Below are positions 42,559-53,989 of a stretch of 64,000 bases of DNA, piece after piece. The notes under the pieces are model-generated. The model was given only the letters and a program-made list of their open reading frames with translations. It was not told the origin of the DNA and made no database searches. Every line of letters starts with the position of its first letter. The first letter of the stretch is position 1. The stretch covers positions 12,192,201 to 12,256,200 of the forward strand of contig OW203732.1 in the NCBI GenBank assembly GCA_934045075.1, given 5' to 3'. Made by a program: the position numbers and the translations under genes. The stretch is from Yponomeuta sedellus. Its lineage: Eukaryota; Arthropoda; Insecta; Lepidoptera; Yponomeutidae.

Positions 42559-43594
42559 TTGTAGAAACTTGTTATAATTTATTGTGTATGTTAGATGACA
42601 TTTGAATTGATTACTGACTCTTGTGATAAGTACTTATTATTGTCATTACTATTATTATTGCATGTTTGCATGAACATTCATACGCTCTAAAGGGCAGAAT
42701 ATGGAATGAACTAATGTAAGCCTTAAGACCTTTTATTATTACCTATGTTCATGAATAAAATGATTCTTATTCTATGTACTTTACCTTACAAATACCTTTT
42801 TGTACAATAATTCAATTATTTGTATATTCCCTATGCCTGAAATAAATACTATTATTAAAAAACCTATTAATAAATAGGTTTTAAATAAATACGTAGGCTA
42901 AATAGGTTTTTTAAAAATTTTCCTTAGCACGGGTTAGTGCATTAAAAATAATATAAATACTATTATTGTTATTATTAACTTAATTCCGGATTTACGTACT
43001 TGGTTTTAGATTCCTAAAAATCAAGTTAGTTAATTGGGAATTAAGTTAATACTATGTTAAGCATCGTAATGCGAAAGTATTAGTCCAAAAGTAATTGCTA
43101 TTTTTTTTGCCATTTCCATTGCCGTCTCCGTTTTCGCTGCCGCTGCCACTGCCGCTGCCGCTGTTACGGTGTCAAAGTTAGACCCAGATCAAATGTGTGT
43201 CGTTATTACAAATAGAAGACTATTCGAGGATCTGTTAAACCAGAGATCAGCCATGGTTCAAATAATATTCACTGATTCGTTCATTCAGCTTTCATTCAAT
43301 GCTGCGTTCCGTTTCACTAAATGGATATTATCTTCACATTTTTAACGCAAAAATATTCATTATTGCGTTTAAAATACCTATACATCGTAAATTGTTCTTC
43401 GTTTAGGTTCCAATCTAACTAAAATGGGCACTATTAATTATTATATTGTTATTGAAGCGTTTTTATAATCAACTAGCTACTCTCGTGTTGTGTGAAATGG
43501 AGTGAAATATTCGAGCGCGCGCGCCAATCCGAGATGTCAAAATATTCTGATAGTTTCATACTGGGAATATGTACATAATATTAATTTTTAAACT
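42559..43594. other. Intergenic; imperfect GCCGCT repeat at 43118-43168
   Basis: cgctgccactgccgctgccg-type run. Otherwise AT-rich without supported features. Confidence 0.35.
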
Positions 43595-43630
43595 TTGGGT
43601 GGTTTCGTTGTTAATTATTATAATAATAAA

Positions 43631-43681
43631 ATGGAACATTTGAAGAAAAAAAGAAGTGAAAATTGGAGCTCAGAAGATAAA
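43631..43681 (+). pseudogene. First exon of a Myb/SANT-type protein from a Harbinger element
   Basis: ATG at 43631 reads MEHLKKKRSENWSSEDK and meets a GTAAGT donor at 43682. 'KRSxNWSSEDK' is the typical start of the Myb/SANT DNA-binding protein that accompanies PIF/Harbinger transposases. No second exon was found. Confidence 0.5.
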
Positions 43682-43703
43682 GTAAGTTTTGATTTATTTA
43701 TTA

Positions 43704-43820
43704 CTAGATTTTGTCCGCTTCGTCACTTAATTCGAAGGGATTCACACGATGACGATGTCTGCTGGATCGCCGAGACATCTCCAGCATGCCCAAATCGTCC
43801 AAATCATCGAAATCCATCAT
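43704..43820 (-). pseudogene. N-terminus of a HARBI1-like transposase, truncated
   Basis: The minus-strand ATG at 43820 reads MMDFDDLDDLGMLEMSRRSS then RHRHRVNPFELSDEADKI and a stop at 43704. The R-rich stretch followed by NPFxLSDE resembles HARBI1-like N-termini. It faces the Myb/SANT exon, and the middle of both genes is missing, as in an internally deleted element. Confidence 0.5.
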
Positions 43821-43920
43821 ATCAATGGAGTCCACAATATCAATTATTTATTGCAATCTGTCACACACACGAAACCAAACAAATTCAAACTTCAATTTGG
43901 AGGTTAGTCCACAGATAAAC

Positions 43921-44739
43921 TAGGGGTATCGGAAGTTTAACTTTAGTACCATAGTCCATGACGTAACGATAAACTTCGTTTTGTAATAACATTTTACTTG
44001 GTCTATGGTTTAAGCCTGGGCGTCGATTCTCTTAAATTACAAACAATGTTCGAGCAATGGCATGACAAGAGTAATGCCAACGCATGACATTACAACAACC
44101 GTATTCCCCTACCTTTTACATGCATTACTCTGGCTCTGTCGCTGTATGAACCTTGTCATGCTCTTGTCATACTCATGCAGTTTCACTGTGCTACTCGGTC
44201 GGTCAACCGGTATTGCCACTTTGTGAACTGGAAATTCTACCTTAATATTCGGAGCACAAAAACGTTGCTTGTAAGGATTGTATCTGCAATAAATTACTTA
44301 TATTTCAGTTTTTTATAACTTCGCAATCTTTAGAGGGTTTTAATCACAACAAAGCTATCAAAATTGTATTTATTTGTTAGAAATTTGGCTGTTTGCGAAG
44401 TTATCCAAATCCAAGCGTAAAAAACAAGCAAACTAATCTGTACAGTATCACTTGACCATCAATTGTTAAGTATGTTGCCAGATCGTAAATTTTAATACAA
44501 AAACCGTACTATTTGGCTTCCGCCAGTAACTTTTTTTTGCGACCGCCCTCACTGTAGCTTTAGGTACAAACTACTCCATTTTCGAATATTTTTAGTCATA
44601 AAAATGGTTTGTTTCCAAAAGTATCTAACGCAACGTTTCAAGCAAGACTTTTTCATTAATATCAATATCTAACATACGACATACAGTAAGCATAGCACAA
44701 GTCGTGTTTAGTTCTAAATAAAATAAAGTATTTTTAACC
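43921..44739. other. Spacer, nothing recognised
   Basis: Contains several near-repeats of 'catgacaagag/catgacattac' (44058-44180). No gene supported. Confidence 0.3.
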
Positions 44740-45070
44740 GACTTCAAAAAAGGAGGAGGTTATCAGTTCGATGCATATATTCCTTTTTTTTGCTATTTTT
44801 TCGCATATCCTCGTCAAATATTAACCGATTTGGATAAATTTTATTTTGTTCGACTAGGTATATCATCCCATTACTTTCATTTTAATTTGGTGAAGATCTA
44901 ATGAAGACTTTCAGATATGAAGAAAAGGCGTAATGAGGCCCATCCATTAGTAATATGCTTATTATGTTTCAGAAAATATAGCGTAAAATTTGTCCCAGGG
45001 TAATCTGGTAATGTTCTGATGAAGACTCTGAGATGGAAATTGAGAACTTCAAATTTTAAGGCAAAAAAAT
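44740..45070 (+). repeat. Dispersed repeat end starting 'accgacttcaaaaaaggagg'
   Basis: I recognise this start as a very common insect transposon edge. The family was not determined. Confidence 0.45.
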
Positions 45071-47450
45071 TAAGTTATGTTTTGATATAAGAAACACTTT
45101 GTTCATCAAATACTTTCATTCAGTATTCATTGACATTCTCTGTGTCTGTTCGACATTGTTACGACGTTGAACCTAGAAATTCGGAATTTAAGTTGAAATA
45201 TGTAGTTTCCTAGGGTAGCAAACCCAAGAAAAATCAAGAGCCAGATGTAGAATAGACTAATAACACCTATAAGTGTAAGGTACCGTTGCACTTATTAAAC
45301 CAGAATATAAGTCAAAATACACAATTTACTGTCGTGGTTATTATTCCCTTAGTAAAAAATATACTACATGCAATAGTTATTAAAGCCACATTGTCTATTT
45401 TAAAAAATTAAAATATTAAAAGCATTAAAAAGTTAAAATTACTTTGCTGAATTCCGTCAAAAATCCCACAAGCACCATGCGGTTAGCTAATGCACCGCCC
45501 TCCCTCCCACTTTCATGAAAAAGTGGGAAAAAAATGGGAAGACACTATTATGGATTTCCGCAAAGTAACGCCTGATTCTATACAAAATATTAAAATAAAA
45601 TCCGACTTCTGTACAAAATACGCAGCAGAGTCTACCTACTACCTACGTACTTTTTATTTTTTAATCCTATTCATCTTAAGGCTGTCTGGAAGAGATAGCT
45701 CTCAGCGATAAGACGCCCAATTCCACACTGTGTAAATTAGATATTTCAGCATTTCATGTAGGTTCAAAGTGTATGGTGTGTACGGTCCTAAAGTAACCGA
45801 AATATACTACATAGGCTTTACAAGATAACGAGTAAGTCTACAAACTAGTAACTAGTCTATAATATAGTCTACAAACGTAAAAAAAGGAAGATTTCGTACT
45901 AATTCTATTGAAATTTAAATAAACTTTTAAGATTTGTAATAAGGAGGCGCAAGTAGTTCTACGGAATCCTATGATGCGCGTGGCCCGACACGCACTTGAC
46001 CGAAGTTTGGGCGAAATATTTGATTAAATATATTTGATCTTACTAAATATGAACTGAAACAGAAATTAACAGCATACTTAAACACTCTTTCTTATGATCG
46101 AACATTTTTGAAATTGATGTGATAATAGCTCATTTTACTTCTCACCTTCCGTTAGACTTACTAGTACAAACTTTTAACACACATCACTGCCATAATGCAC
46201 AAATATACACTCATCCTACCTTTTCACACACCCTCTGCTCAGTGGTTGAAGCCCGAATCCAAGACTCCGGTCGTAGGGCTGAGCAGACACACACATGCAC
46301 ACACAGTTATATCCACGTACATTTTAGTCTCCTTTATATAAGTTTTGCAAACATCTGTCATTTTTTATACTAACTTTACACCTTATGCTGATGATGCGTC
46401 CAATATAATACCGTTTTTTTGTAGACCGGGAGGCCTGGAAACCTAAGATACAGATCTTTTGATCTAGTTTAAGCTCCAGTCTTTCCACAAATAGTGCATT
46501 CTGTTGTATTGTATTATTTATCCAATGTTATTTTTAATACGAATGTAATTTGTGGACAGAAAAATAAACTATTATCTTAGCTTATTTACAAGCGAGCTAC
46601 AATAATTCCAGCTCCGAAGTAAGTAATATTAATTATTTCATTTATATAAAATATCGTATCGTATAACTTTTAACTCCAAACCGTATACCTTTTCAAGCAT
46701 ACCGGCGTACTAAATGGTAAGCACAGACTGGCAACACTATTAGTTTGACAAATTTAGTCTGTGTGAAGTAGACATCGTAATTCGTACCTACGACGATTTC
46801 TAATTTGTGGCATACGTCGGTTAAAATAAAGTTTCAGTAATTAAACTCTTCTTAACAAACCTTTCGTTAGTGTACAAAGTGAAAATGAAGTGTTTGTGTA
46901 TTAATTGAGCATCGAAATCGGCATGAAATGTAAGGAACGAAGCCAATACCGAACGAATGAAAGTCGTGTCATCGAGACTTCTTTGTATGCAGGCTTTGGT
47001 GAGTGTAAAAGAAACATTGTGTGGTCCTTATCCTTATAACACCCCGTTGGATTCCAGCATGGTACTGGAAAATATGTATCACTATTTATCTCTGTAAATT
47101 ACTGGTGTGCAATAAAGAATTTTCTATATAAATATGTAATTATCATAGCCACTGTTTCTTTACTGTGGACATCAATCATCCAGCCCGTTCTCGTTCACTG
47201 CGAGGCATAGGTCCTCCGCCATCCTCATCCAGCCACTGCAAGCAATATGAATGTAGACAAAGGGTACTAGTACCACAATGTAGTAATTTTCTTGCTTATT
47301 TACGAAGCTAAATATCACAATCCTATGTGGTAACAGTTAATATTGATGTGATGTATATACATCTTATAAACATCGTATAAACTGTTAGAACTTATATAAG
47401 TTTAGGTGTGATCACTTCATTGGATAAACATTGGATAAAGAAATCCTTCT
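45071..47450. other. Intergenic, no gene recognised
   Basis: A CA-rich patch lies at 46288-46305. 46855-46998 has a short ATG frame and a GTGAGT, but no coding support. A LINE-type end is at 47105-47130. Confidence 0.3.
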
Positions 47451-47699
47451 TTAAAATGTGTGTATTATAGTCACAAATATAACTTCTTTCAGAGAACCGT
47501 CTTCATCTTCAGCATGGCAGGGGTCTCCACTGATTGGGTCATTCACTTCCACTCCCAATGGAAGGCTCACGCTTGTGGAGGCAAAGAGCCAATATTGCTA
47601 CAAAACAATCTGCATTTATAAACAAAATTTGTTTATATAAATACATGCTTACCTGTCCAGGATCCAGAAGTGAGTATTATGTTATGTTGAGGCCATGTA

Positions 47700-47895
47700 T
47701 GTGTCTAAAGGCTGGTTCCTGAATTGAGAAATACACTCAGTAAATACTTTGCTGAGAAATTCTTAGAGACAGCACTACAGTTGAGTTTTAACTTAGCGAA
47801 ATTCTCAATTCTATAAATACATAGCGAGCCCCAATGGGAATCGAACTGATGACCTCTGTTTTCATAGTTAGCCACTGGGACATCGACAATATATA
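47700..47895 (-). mobile_element. tRNA-like SINE remnant
   Basis: The minus strand reads gtcccagtggctaactatg with a B-box-like agttcgattcccattgg (about 47832-47848), then a body bounded by inverted gaattgagaa/ttctcaattc at 47717 and 47805. Confidence 0.5.
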
Positions 47896-48262
47896 GAATC
47901 TATGTAGTTATTTATTAGGTATTTATGTTAGTAGGTTATTACTTATGTATTGTATATGTATGTATTTATATTTCTTTGATGGTTTATGTAGTTTATTCAT
48001 TTACTTATTAGAATTTATTAATATAATTTATATATTTATTGGGTAGATATTTATCTTGATAGGATTTTGTTATCTGTGTAAGTGTGTAGTGCATGTTGTG
48101 CACATGCATAGACCTGTTTCACATCTCCACTCCGAATCCCTAAGGTTTGTTGGAAGAAATCTCTCACAGAGATAAGCTCGCCTTTGTACATGTATTTTCT
48201 TAAATTTATTATTTATGTTTTAAAGTATAATAATAATAATAGTTTTCAAACAATACCATACA

Positions 48263-48305
48263 TAGCATTATTGCTATAATTATGTGTACCATAGCAATAA
48301 TGCTA
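48263..48305. repeat. Perfect hairpin, 15-bp arms, 13-nt loop
   Basis: tagcattattgctat and atagcaataatgcta. Confidence 0.9.
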
Positions 48306-49626
48306 CATAGATAATGTCATTAAATTCATGCCTTGTAATCAAATATTGTTAGAAGTCAGGAATCCAAGTTATTGATAATAATATAAAATTTTAATAATAA
48401 AATATTTATTTACAACACTGAGAAAACATGTGATAAACACAATTTTAAGAAGAATCTTTTTTGGTTGTTATAATAAACTATGATTTGCACCTTAAGTCAC
48501 ATTTCTTTCTCCACAGCCTCTCCACAAGAACTTGCTACAGTGCCACACCCTCAAATAAGTCCCGGCGTCTGCGCTCAACACTCTGCACACAAGACGTTCT
48601 CGGCGTCAGCTTCCAAATTCTGAAAATTGAAGAATTCTAGTAGGGATTTGTTCAGAGGTTTCGAAACTGACAGTAGCTAGAGAGCAGAGCAGGGTCACAC
48701 TCATTTGCAGTTTTGGTGTTACTTTGAAATAAATCTTTTGATTTGATTGAAAGCCACTTCCTTTTTTTAATTTTGAACAATTTAGGTACTTATGTGAAAT
48801 AATTTTGTATTGTTACTTCTATTTTTTTTATATTTGAGTGAGGTTGTAACCAATAAAACTTGTTTTTTAAATATGTGCTTTTTACAATAATTATCAAACC
48901 TTACCTAAATCTGTGAATTACTCCACTTCTCAGTCCTCTCTCAAATGTAAGTGGAGGCCGAGTGTGTGGCTTTGCCATAGATTGGCATTATGAGTAGAGT
49001 ACGGTGTCCTGGCATGCATACACATAATGTTCAAATCTAAAACAGGCAATATACCATTACAGTCTATTTATTCTTACTTGTCCAATTTAGTGAACAAGAT
49101 TCTAACCTTACTAGACATTTTCTCGCAAATTCATGAACTATGTTTATAAAATTGGCAGCGTGTTATCTAAAAGAGTGTTACAAGTTACTTAATTTATGGA
49201 AATATGGCAGTTTTGGACTAAAAAGTTACAGTTTACGGGTAGAATCTTGTTTACTAAATTGGACAAGTAAGAATAAATAGACTGTACATGGATTGTGTTT
49301 TATATAGCTACATGGAAACTAGCCAATACTTAGGTACTTACAAATCCAACATGTGGGGAGTGGTACCCCTTTCTATTGAGAAACCGCTCTTCACGGAGTG
49401 CTGCACGAAGGATGCATGCCATGGCATCAATAAAGCCCCGCAGTCCATCAATTTCGAATTGTCTAGAATAAGAAAACTATAATTGAAAGTGAATTCAAGT
49501 TATTTAGTAACTTTTCTACGTTTATGCTTGAGCTTGTATAACTTCGATTTGATGAGATGCACTTCTCTCTACTCCAGTAGGTAATTTTTTTTAACAATAC
49601 AATGATGTGTGGTACAGTGCCACTCA

Positions 49627-49889
49627 GGGCGGTGGTAGCGGTGAGGTGTAGAACGCCGGCCTCTCAATCGGGAGTTCGTGGGTTCAAACCCCGGCATGTA
49701 CCAATGACTTTGTCTTCTAAGTTATGTACATTTGTGAAATTATAGTACCTAGCAATACTACTCGCCGACGGTGAAGGAAAACATCGTAAGGAAACTCTAG
49801 TGTCTGAAGTGTTAACGTACCTCAGCGCTTGCTACGTACAATGGCCCAACTATGAGGCTAAGTGCGGAAATCTCAGGTCTAACTAACTA
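49627..49889 (+). mobile_element. Full-length SINE-A (type i), 263 bp, with 13-bp target duplication
   Basis: acagtgccactca occurs exactly on both sides (49614-49626 and 49890-49902), fixing both ends. The tRNA-like head gcggtggtagcggtgaggtg contains an A box, with a B box in gtgggttcaaacccc. The body has caatgactttgtcttcta and cggtgaaggaaaacatcg, and the tail has gtgtctgaagtgttaacgta and gcccaactatgaggctaag. It lies between exons 1 and 2 of the Harbinger pseudogene. Confidence 0.88.
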
Positions 49890-50412
49890 ACAGTGCCACT
49901 CACATGTTTCAGTGTCAAGTTACACATTTTTTACTTATCTGTCCCGACATTAGGTACATAATTACAAAATAGGTCTTTTGCATACCACAGAAATCTAGTA
50001 GGTACTTAAGTAAGTATTATGTTTTTATTCTAATACCTTGACACTGTGAAGGACACTGCCCTACTAGGGCCTGATATAAGCCTGTCACAAGAAAAGACGG
50101 CGATGAATGTCCGTAGAAGAAAGATTATACCTAACTTACTAAAAAGTAATCCAAGAGACGACCACCTCAAACTATTTATATTGAACTCATGTAACATACC
50201 TTTATTATAGGGGATATCCCGACTTGCCTCTGCTCCTGGGGTATCAATGGGATTAATTCGTCCGCCAAATGCCTCAACCCATGTTTGGAAACACGGAAGG
50301 TTTTTGTGAACTCTGATTGTTGGAACGATTGCCGAAACGCGTGATACCGACGTCTATTTCGGCGCTCTTGTACTCTGCGCTTCGCCCTGTTGACTATTTG
50401 TGATAATCGCTA

Positions 50413-51137
50413 TCATAAACCGAGTGAAGAAGTATAAATTTTATTAAAAAAATACTTTTTAGCTTTCTTCGTCACAACTGCCAGTGAGCAATCATACCGA
50501 AAAAGCTACTGTTGTTCAAAGATACTAATATTGCAGCTGTCAGGTAGCTGTCATGCAGTTATATAGCTCAATGAAACGTCAAATAAGGAGTAGCATACGG
50601 ATTTGACAGCCAGACTGTTACCAAGGAACTGTAATTTTGTAAGAGCATACGAAAGTGGCTCCATGTAGCTCTACGGTACCTGTCATGTCGTTCATTGGTC
50701 GTTAAATGGAACATTTGTGCTTAGTGGAATACCGCTAGCGTAAAACCTTGTAATTGGACTACCGATGAACTCCTTGAGAACTGTAATGTTGTTGAGTAGA
50801 ATCGGGGCCCTGGTAACAATCCCAGTACAAAATTTAGACCGCGTTTTGGAATAAGGCAAAATTTGTCATGAGATCTAGCACCAGAATAACAGACTAAGAA
50901 TTATTCATATTATCCAAGCGAGAAGATGAGAAGAGCGCTTGTTATTTTCGTTTATATTTTCGTTTGCTTCCAAATGGGTTGAGAACCTGCTTGTAAGTAG
51001 AAGCTAACCACCAGTTTCTGAATTGAGAATTTCACTGAGAAAATGGAGTTGAATTTTTGTAAATGTTAGATTTGATTATTTTATACTAAAATTTATTGAT
51101 TATTCCATAAATGTAAATTATATATGATTCGATGGCT
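50413..51137. other. Intergenic, nothing recognised
   Basis: 50500-50720 could be the 5' flank of the Harbinger element. No TIR was identified. Confidence 0.3.
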
Positions 51138-51294
51138 TGATGTCAACCCTTGTTATATCCCGACTGTTGGGGCACGTATATATATAATTATTAATACGTT
51201 TATTGCACATAAGTAAAAAAAAATACAATGACAATGTGGCGGACTTAATGCTAAGTCTTTTAACTTCTGACAGTAAGGCCCGCCATTGTAAGAT
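51138..51294. mobile_element. Two SINE-5S pieces in opposite orientation around a LINE end
   Basis: 51138-51175 (gatgtcaacccttgttatat) is minus-oriented. 51262-51294 (acttctgacagtaaggcccg) is plus-oriented. Between them is a LINE-type 3' end (acgtttattgcacataag). Confidence 0.55.
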
Positions 51295-51819
51295 ACATAC
51301 TTAAAAACTAAAATGTTTACATTTTAAAAATGTAAAATGGCAGCTGATCAATCTTGTCACAGTCACGCATAACGTCTAAGCTGCCTTAAAAATGTAACAG
51401 ATATCACATTAAAGATATTTACATACAGATATGTTGATGTTTTGCCTCATTCTGCTACAGACGTGTGGTCTAGTTTGCGCGGGACCCTCGTTATGCAGCT
51501 TTTATCACAAAATAACGGGCGAAGGACGAGCCCTAATCAGGGTCCGATTTTATCGGGAAAGGATGCCTAGCTACCCTTCCTCGCCTTCCCTTAGGATCTT
51601 ACTATCGGTTCCTTCCGTTTGACAAAGAAACGTTTTTTTAACAAAACACACTTAACAATACTATTCGACAAACCGCTTTTATGGTGGGGGCAAAAAATAA
51701 CAAGCAGCAATTAGCAAGCTCCTGATGATTGAGCAAATTGACGTCTCCATCGATACACTAAGAAGAATGAGAAATTTCCTTGTTTTATCTACACGCATTA
51801 TATAATTATCCACATGTAT

Positions 51820-52030
51820 ACCTGAGGTGTAAGCAGAGACCAGCGTTTGTCACTTGCCACGATCCTGACATTTTTCTTTCACTTCATGAACCTAATTGGT
51901 TATTGGATTCACGCAAGCCGGATTCGTGTACTTTTTATCAGATCCGGGCTTGCCTGGACTTGACTTATCGGCTTTTCCACCCACAGTTTATCTTCCTTCA
52001 TCCTTTCCATAATTATGTCCAAGTTTGCTA
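51820..52030 (-). repeat. SINE-B/LINE-type tail and upstream part, minus orientation
   Basis: ttgccacgatcctgacattt corresponds to the family tail. The adjoining part (tatcagatccgggcttgcct) may be more of the parent LINE. Confidence 0.45.
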
Positions 52031-52519
52031 CTGCAAATCGCTGTGCTAAGTAAAAAAAGCAGTAAAAGTTTAAGCGTAGTTTTGCAATACCTATAATTGA
52101 AGGACTACACGAATTGGTCGGAACCGAAAAATGGTGGCTAGAGGTGTTGCTAAATTGTGGCATTGTAAAATTGTAAAAGAGGTTACAGTAAATGTCCAAA
52201 ATAGTCGCGACTGATGATGGCTGACCCCTGCGTTATGCTCGTGAACGAGTGTTGTTCGTATGTCTGGCCGCAGCACTTATGTTTTCCCCACTTATTCAGG
52301 CTTATTGATGGCAATCATGGAATCTTATCATACTTCTAGGTGGCAACTACATCAGCTGCCATAAGATTACTTGAGAAAAGATGGTCAAAGTGGAGTTTTT
52401 TTTCCCGCTGCATTTTTTCTACTGCACTACGGCCGAAGTCGGCGGGTCACATTTCACGTTATACATTGTCATTCAGCAAACAGCATGTAAATTCTTTACG
52501 TTGAAATATTAATGTTCAT

Positions 52520-52620
52520 GAAGCGGTAGAGATCTATCAGGAGCGTGACAAGCGACACACCCTTGCCTCTGCCTACGCCTACGCATCAGGGACAGAGGCG
52601 TGAGTTTGTAATAATCTAAT
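52520..52620 (+). repeat. SINE-B/LINE-type tail, plus orientation
   Basis: gaagcggtagagatctatca and ggacagaggcgtgagtttgt, directly upstream of the next copy. Confidence 0.6.
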
Positions 52621-52645
52621 GTACCTAATACAGAGAGTATTGTAA

Positions 52646-52900
52646 ACAGGTTCGAAATTTCACTGATGCCGGTACTTGCCCATTAGCTCAGTTGGGAGAG
52701 CGCTGGCACGGTTAGCCAGAGGTCGCAGGCTCGAGTCCCGGCGTGGGTGTAATTTTTAGCCTCTAAATAGGTTTTAAGAAATGTAATGTTGATAAAGCGG
52801 AGGTGATCTGTAAGGATCGTGGCAAGTGGCAGTCCCTGGTCTCTGCCTACCCCTCTGGGATACAGGTGCGAGGTTATGTTTTGTTATGTTGTGTAATAAT
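52646..52900 (+). mobile_element. SINE-B, complete-looking copy
   Basis: The tRNA-like head at 52679-52750 has tagctcagttgggagagc (D arm, A box), a ctggc/gccag anticodon stem with a 7-nt loop lacking T33, and ggctcgagtcc (B box). Then tttttagcctctaaatagg and the LINE-like tail gatcgtggcaagtggcag, ending at ggttatgttttgttatg. The missing T33 and the attached tail rule out a working tRNA. Confidence 0.75.
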
Positions 52901-53039
52901 GTAATGTAGTAGACCATTAACTCTTAACAGATAAATTAGTCATAACTAGACGAAGAAGAAGACGGAACCATTTATTGTAGCAACAGAAACACGCACTTTT
53001 GCTAACCACATTACAACATGAAATTTTCAAAAACAATAC

Positions 53040-53484
53040 AAAAAATATTTAAAAAAATAAAAGAACCCGACTGCAGTGATAAATCAACTGAAAGGGAAAA
53101 ATAAGATAATTTTATTTTCAAATGCTAATGTCAAATCAGAAAAGTTCATGCTGCTTTACTTGAGGGACCAAATATAACTTTATAAGCATTATTTGCTCAA
53201 ACTGTTGCATTTATTATTTTATATAAAATGATACAGTCGGGACCCATTAGAGGACCTTAAACAAACAGTAGGTAATGGGTCCCGACTGCAACATTTTATA
53301 TAAATTAATAAATGCAACAGTTTGAGCAAATAATGCTTATAAAGTTATATTATTTGGTCCCTCAAGTAAAGCAGCATGAACTTTTCTGATTTGACATTAG
53401 CATTTGAAAATAAAATTATCTTATTTTTCCCTTTCAGTTGATTTATCACTGCAGTCGGGTTCTTTTATTTTTTTAAATATTTTT
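53040..53484. repeat. Foldback element: ~210-bp arms, 23-bp spacer
   Basis: 53040-53249 and 53273-53484 are reverse complements with only one 3-bp indel and a few substitutions. Both the outer ends (acccgactgcagtgat) and the centre (cagtcgggacccatta) carry a cagtcggg motif. No coding capacity. Confidence 0.93.
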
Positions 53485-53989
53485 TTTATTTTTGACTTTT
53501 TAGTGACTCAGTAATACGATAAAATTTAAAGGTCCATCTGTTCTGCTTACATGCTTTAAATCGTTATATTATTTTATTTCCTAAATGAATTTTAGTTTAT
53601 TGCTTTATTTTGGACAATGGACATGTCTCGGCAAATCATAAATATTTTTACTGATATACTTGTTTCATATAGTCATAGGTACCACATGCCTGCTTTAAAA
53701 AAATATGTCGTACGATATTTTTTAGCTAGTATAATGAATATGGTCTAATGGTGTTAAACGATCTAGAATATTTGCAAAGGAAACGACAGACTTTTTTCTT
53801 TATTATCCTTACATAAATTGTCTGTTTTTTATGTAGCCTAAAAACGCTCCACTGCACCTAGTTATTTAATGTTAACGATTGTAGGTGGGGACTGGAATAG
53901 TCACGAATTATGTCCTCGACCTGACGGCGCTCAGCTTTTGACATCTCCAGAGTAGAATTCTTCGGGCTTGCATTGCTGGGCCCAGTCTT
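53485..53989. other. Intergenic, nothing recognised
   Basis: No supported feature. Confidence 0.3.

Larger units (their letters stand above)
47451..50412 (-). pseudogene. PIF/Harbinger (HARBI1-like) transposase, multi-exon, decayed
   Basis: Minus-strand exon 1, 50409-50200: open, reads AKRRVQERRNRRRYHAFRQS, FTKTFRVSKHGLRHLADELI and PLIPQEQRQ, ending in AAAG|gtatgt. Exon 2, 49462-49342, between ttctag and gtaagt: FEIDGLRGFIDAMACILRA and EERFLNRKGYHSPHVGF. The ID is the first catalytic D; NRKGYHS is a family signature. Exon 3, 49036-48905: DLNIMCMHARTPYSTHNANLW (a residue-by-residue fit to VxDxxxxxxxARxPGSTHDAxxW), then two stops. The second catalytic D is N here. A possible exon at 48619-48535 holds SVERRRRDLFEG, perhaps the third acidic residue. 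The last exon, 47597-47451, is open: LPLGVEVNDPISGDP, then HAEDEDGS and a stop. Stops, the D-to-N change and frame disagreement at the 2/3 junction mark it as dead. Confidence 0.75.

Noticed and set aside
47458..47640. 60-codon plus-strand frame after a good acceptor (EPSSSSAWQGSPLIG...)
   Set aside because: It is antisense to the last exon of the Harbinger pseudogene, which explains its coding-like look.
52679..52750. tRNA gene
   Set aside because: It has A and B boxes and a foldable anticodon arm, but lacks T33, pairs poorly in the acceptor, and is joined to a SINE tail repeated elsewhere.
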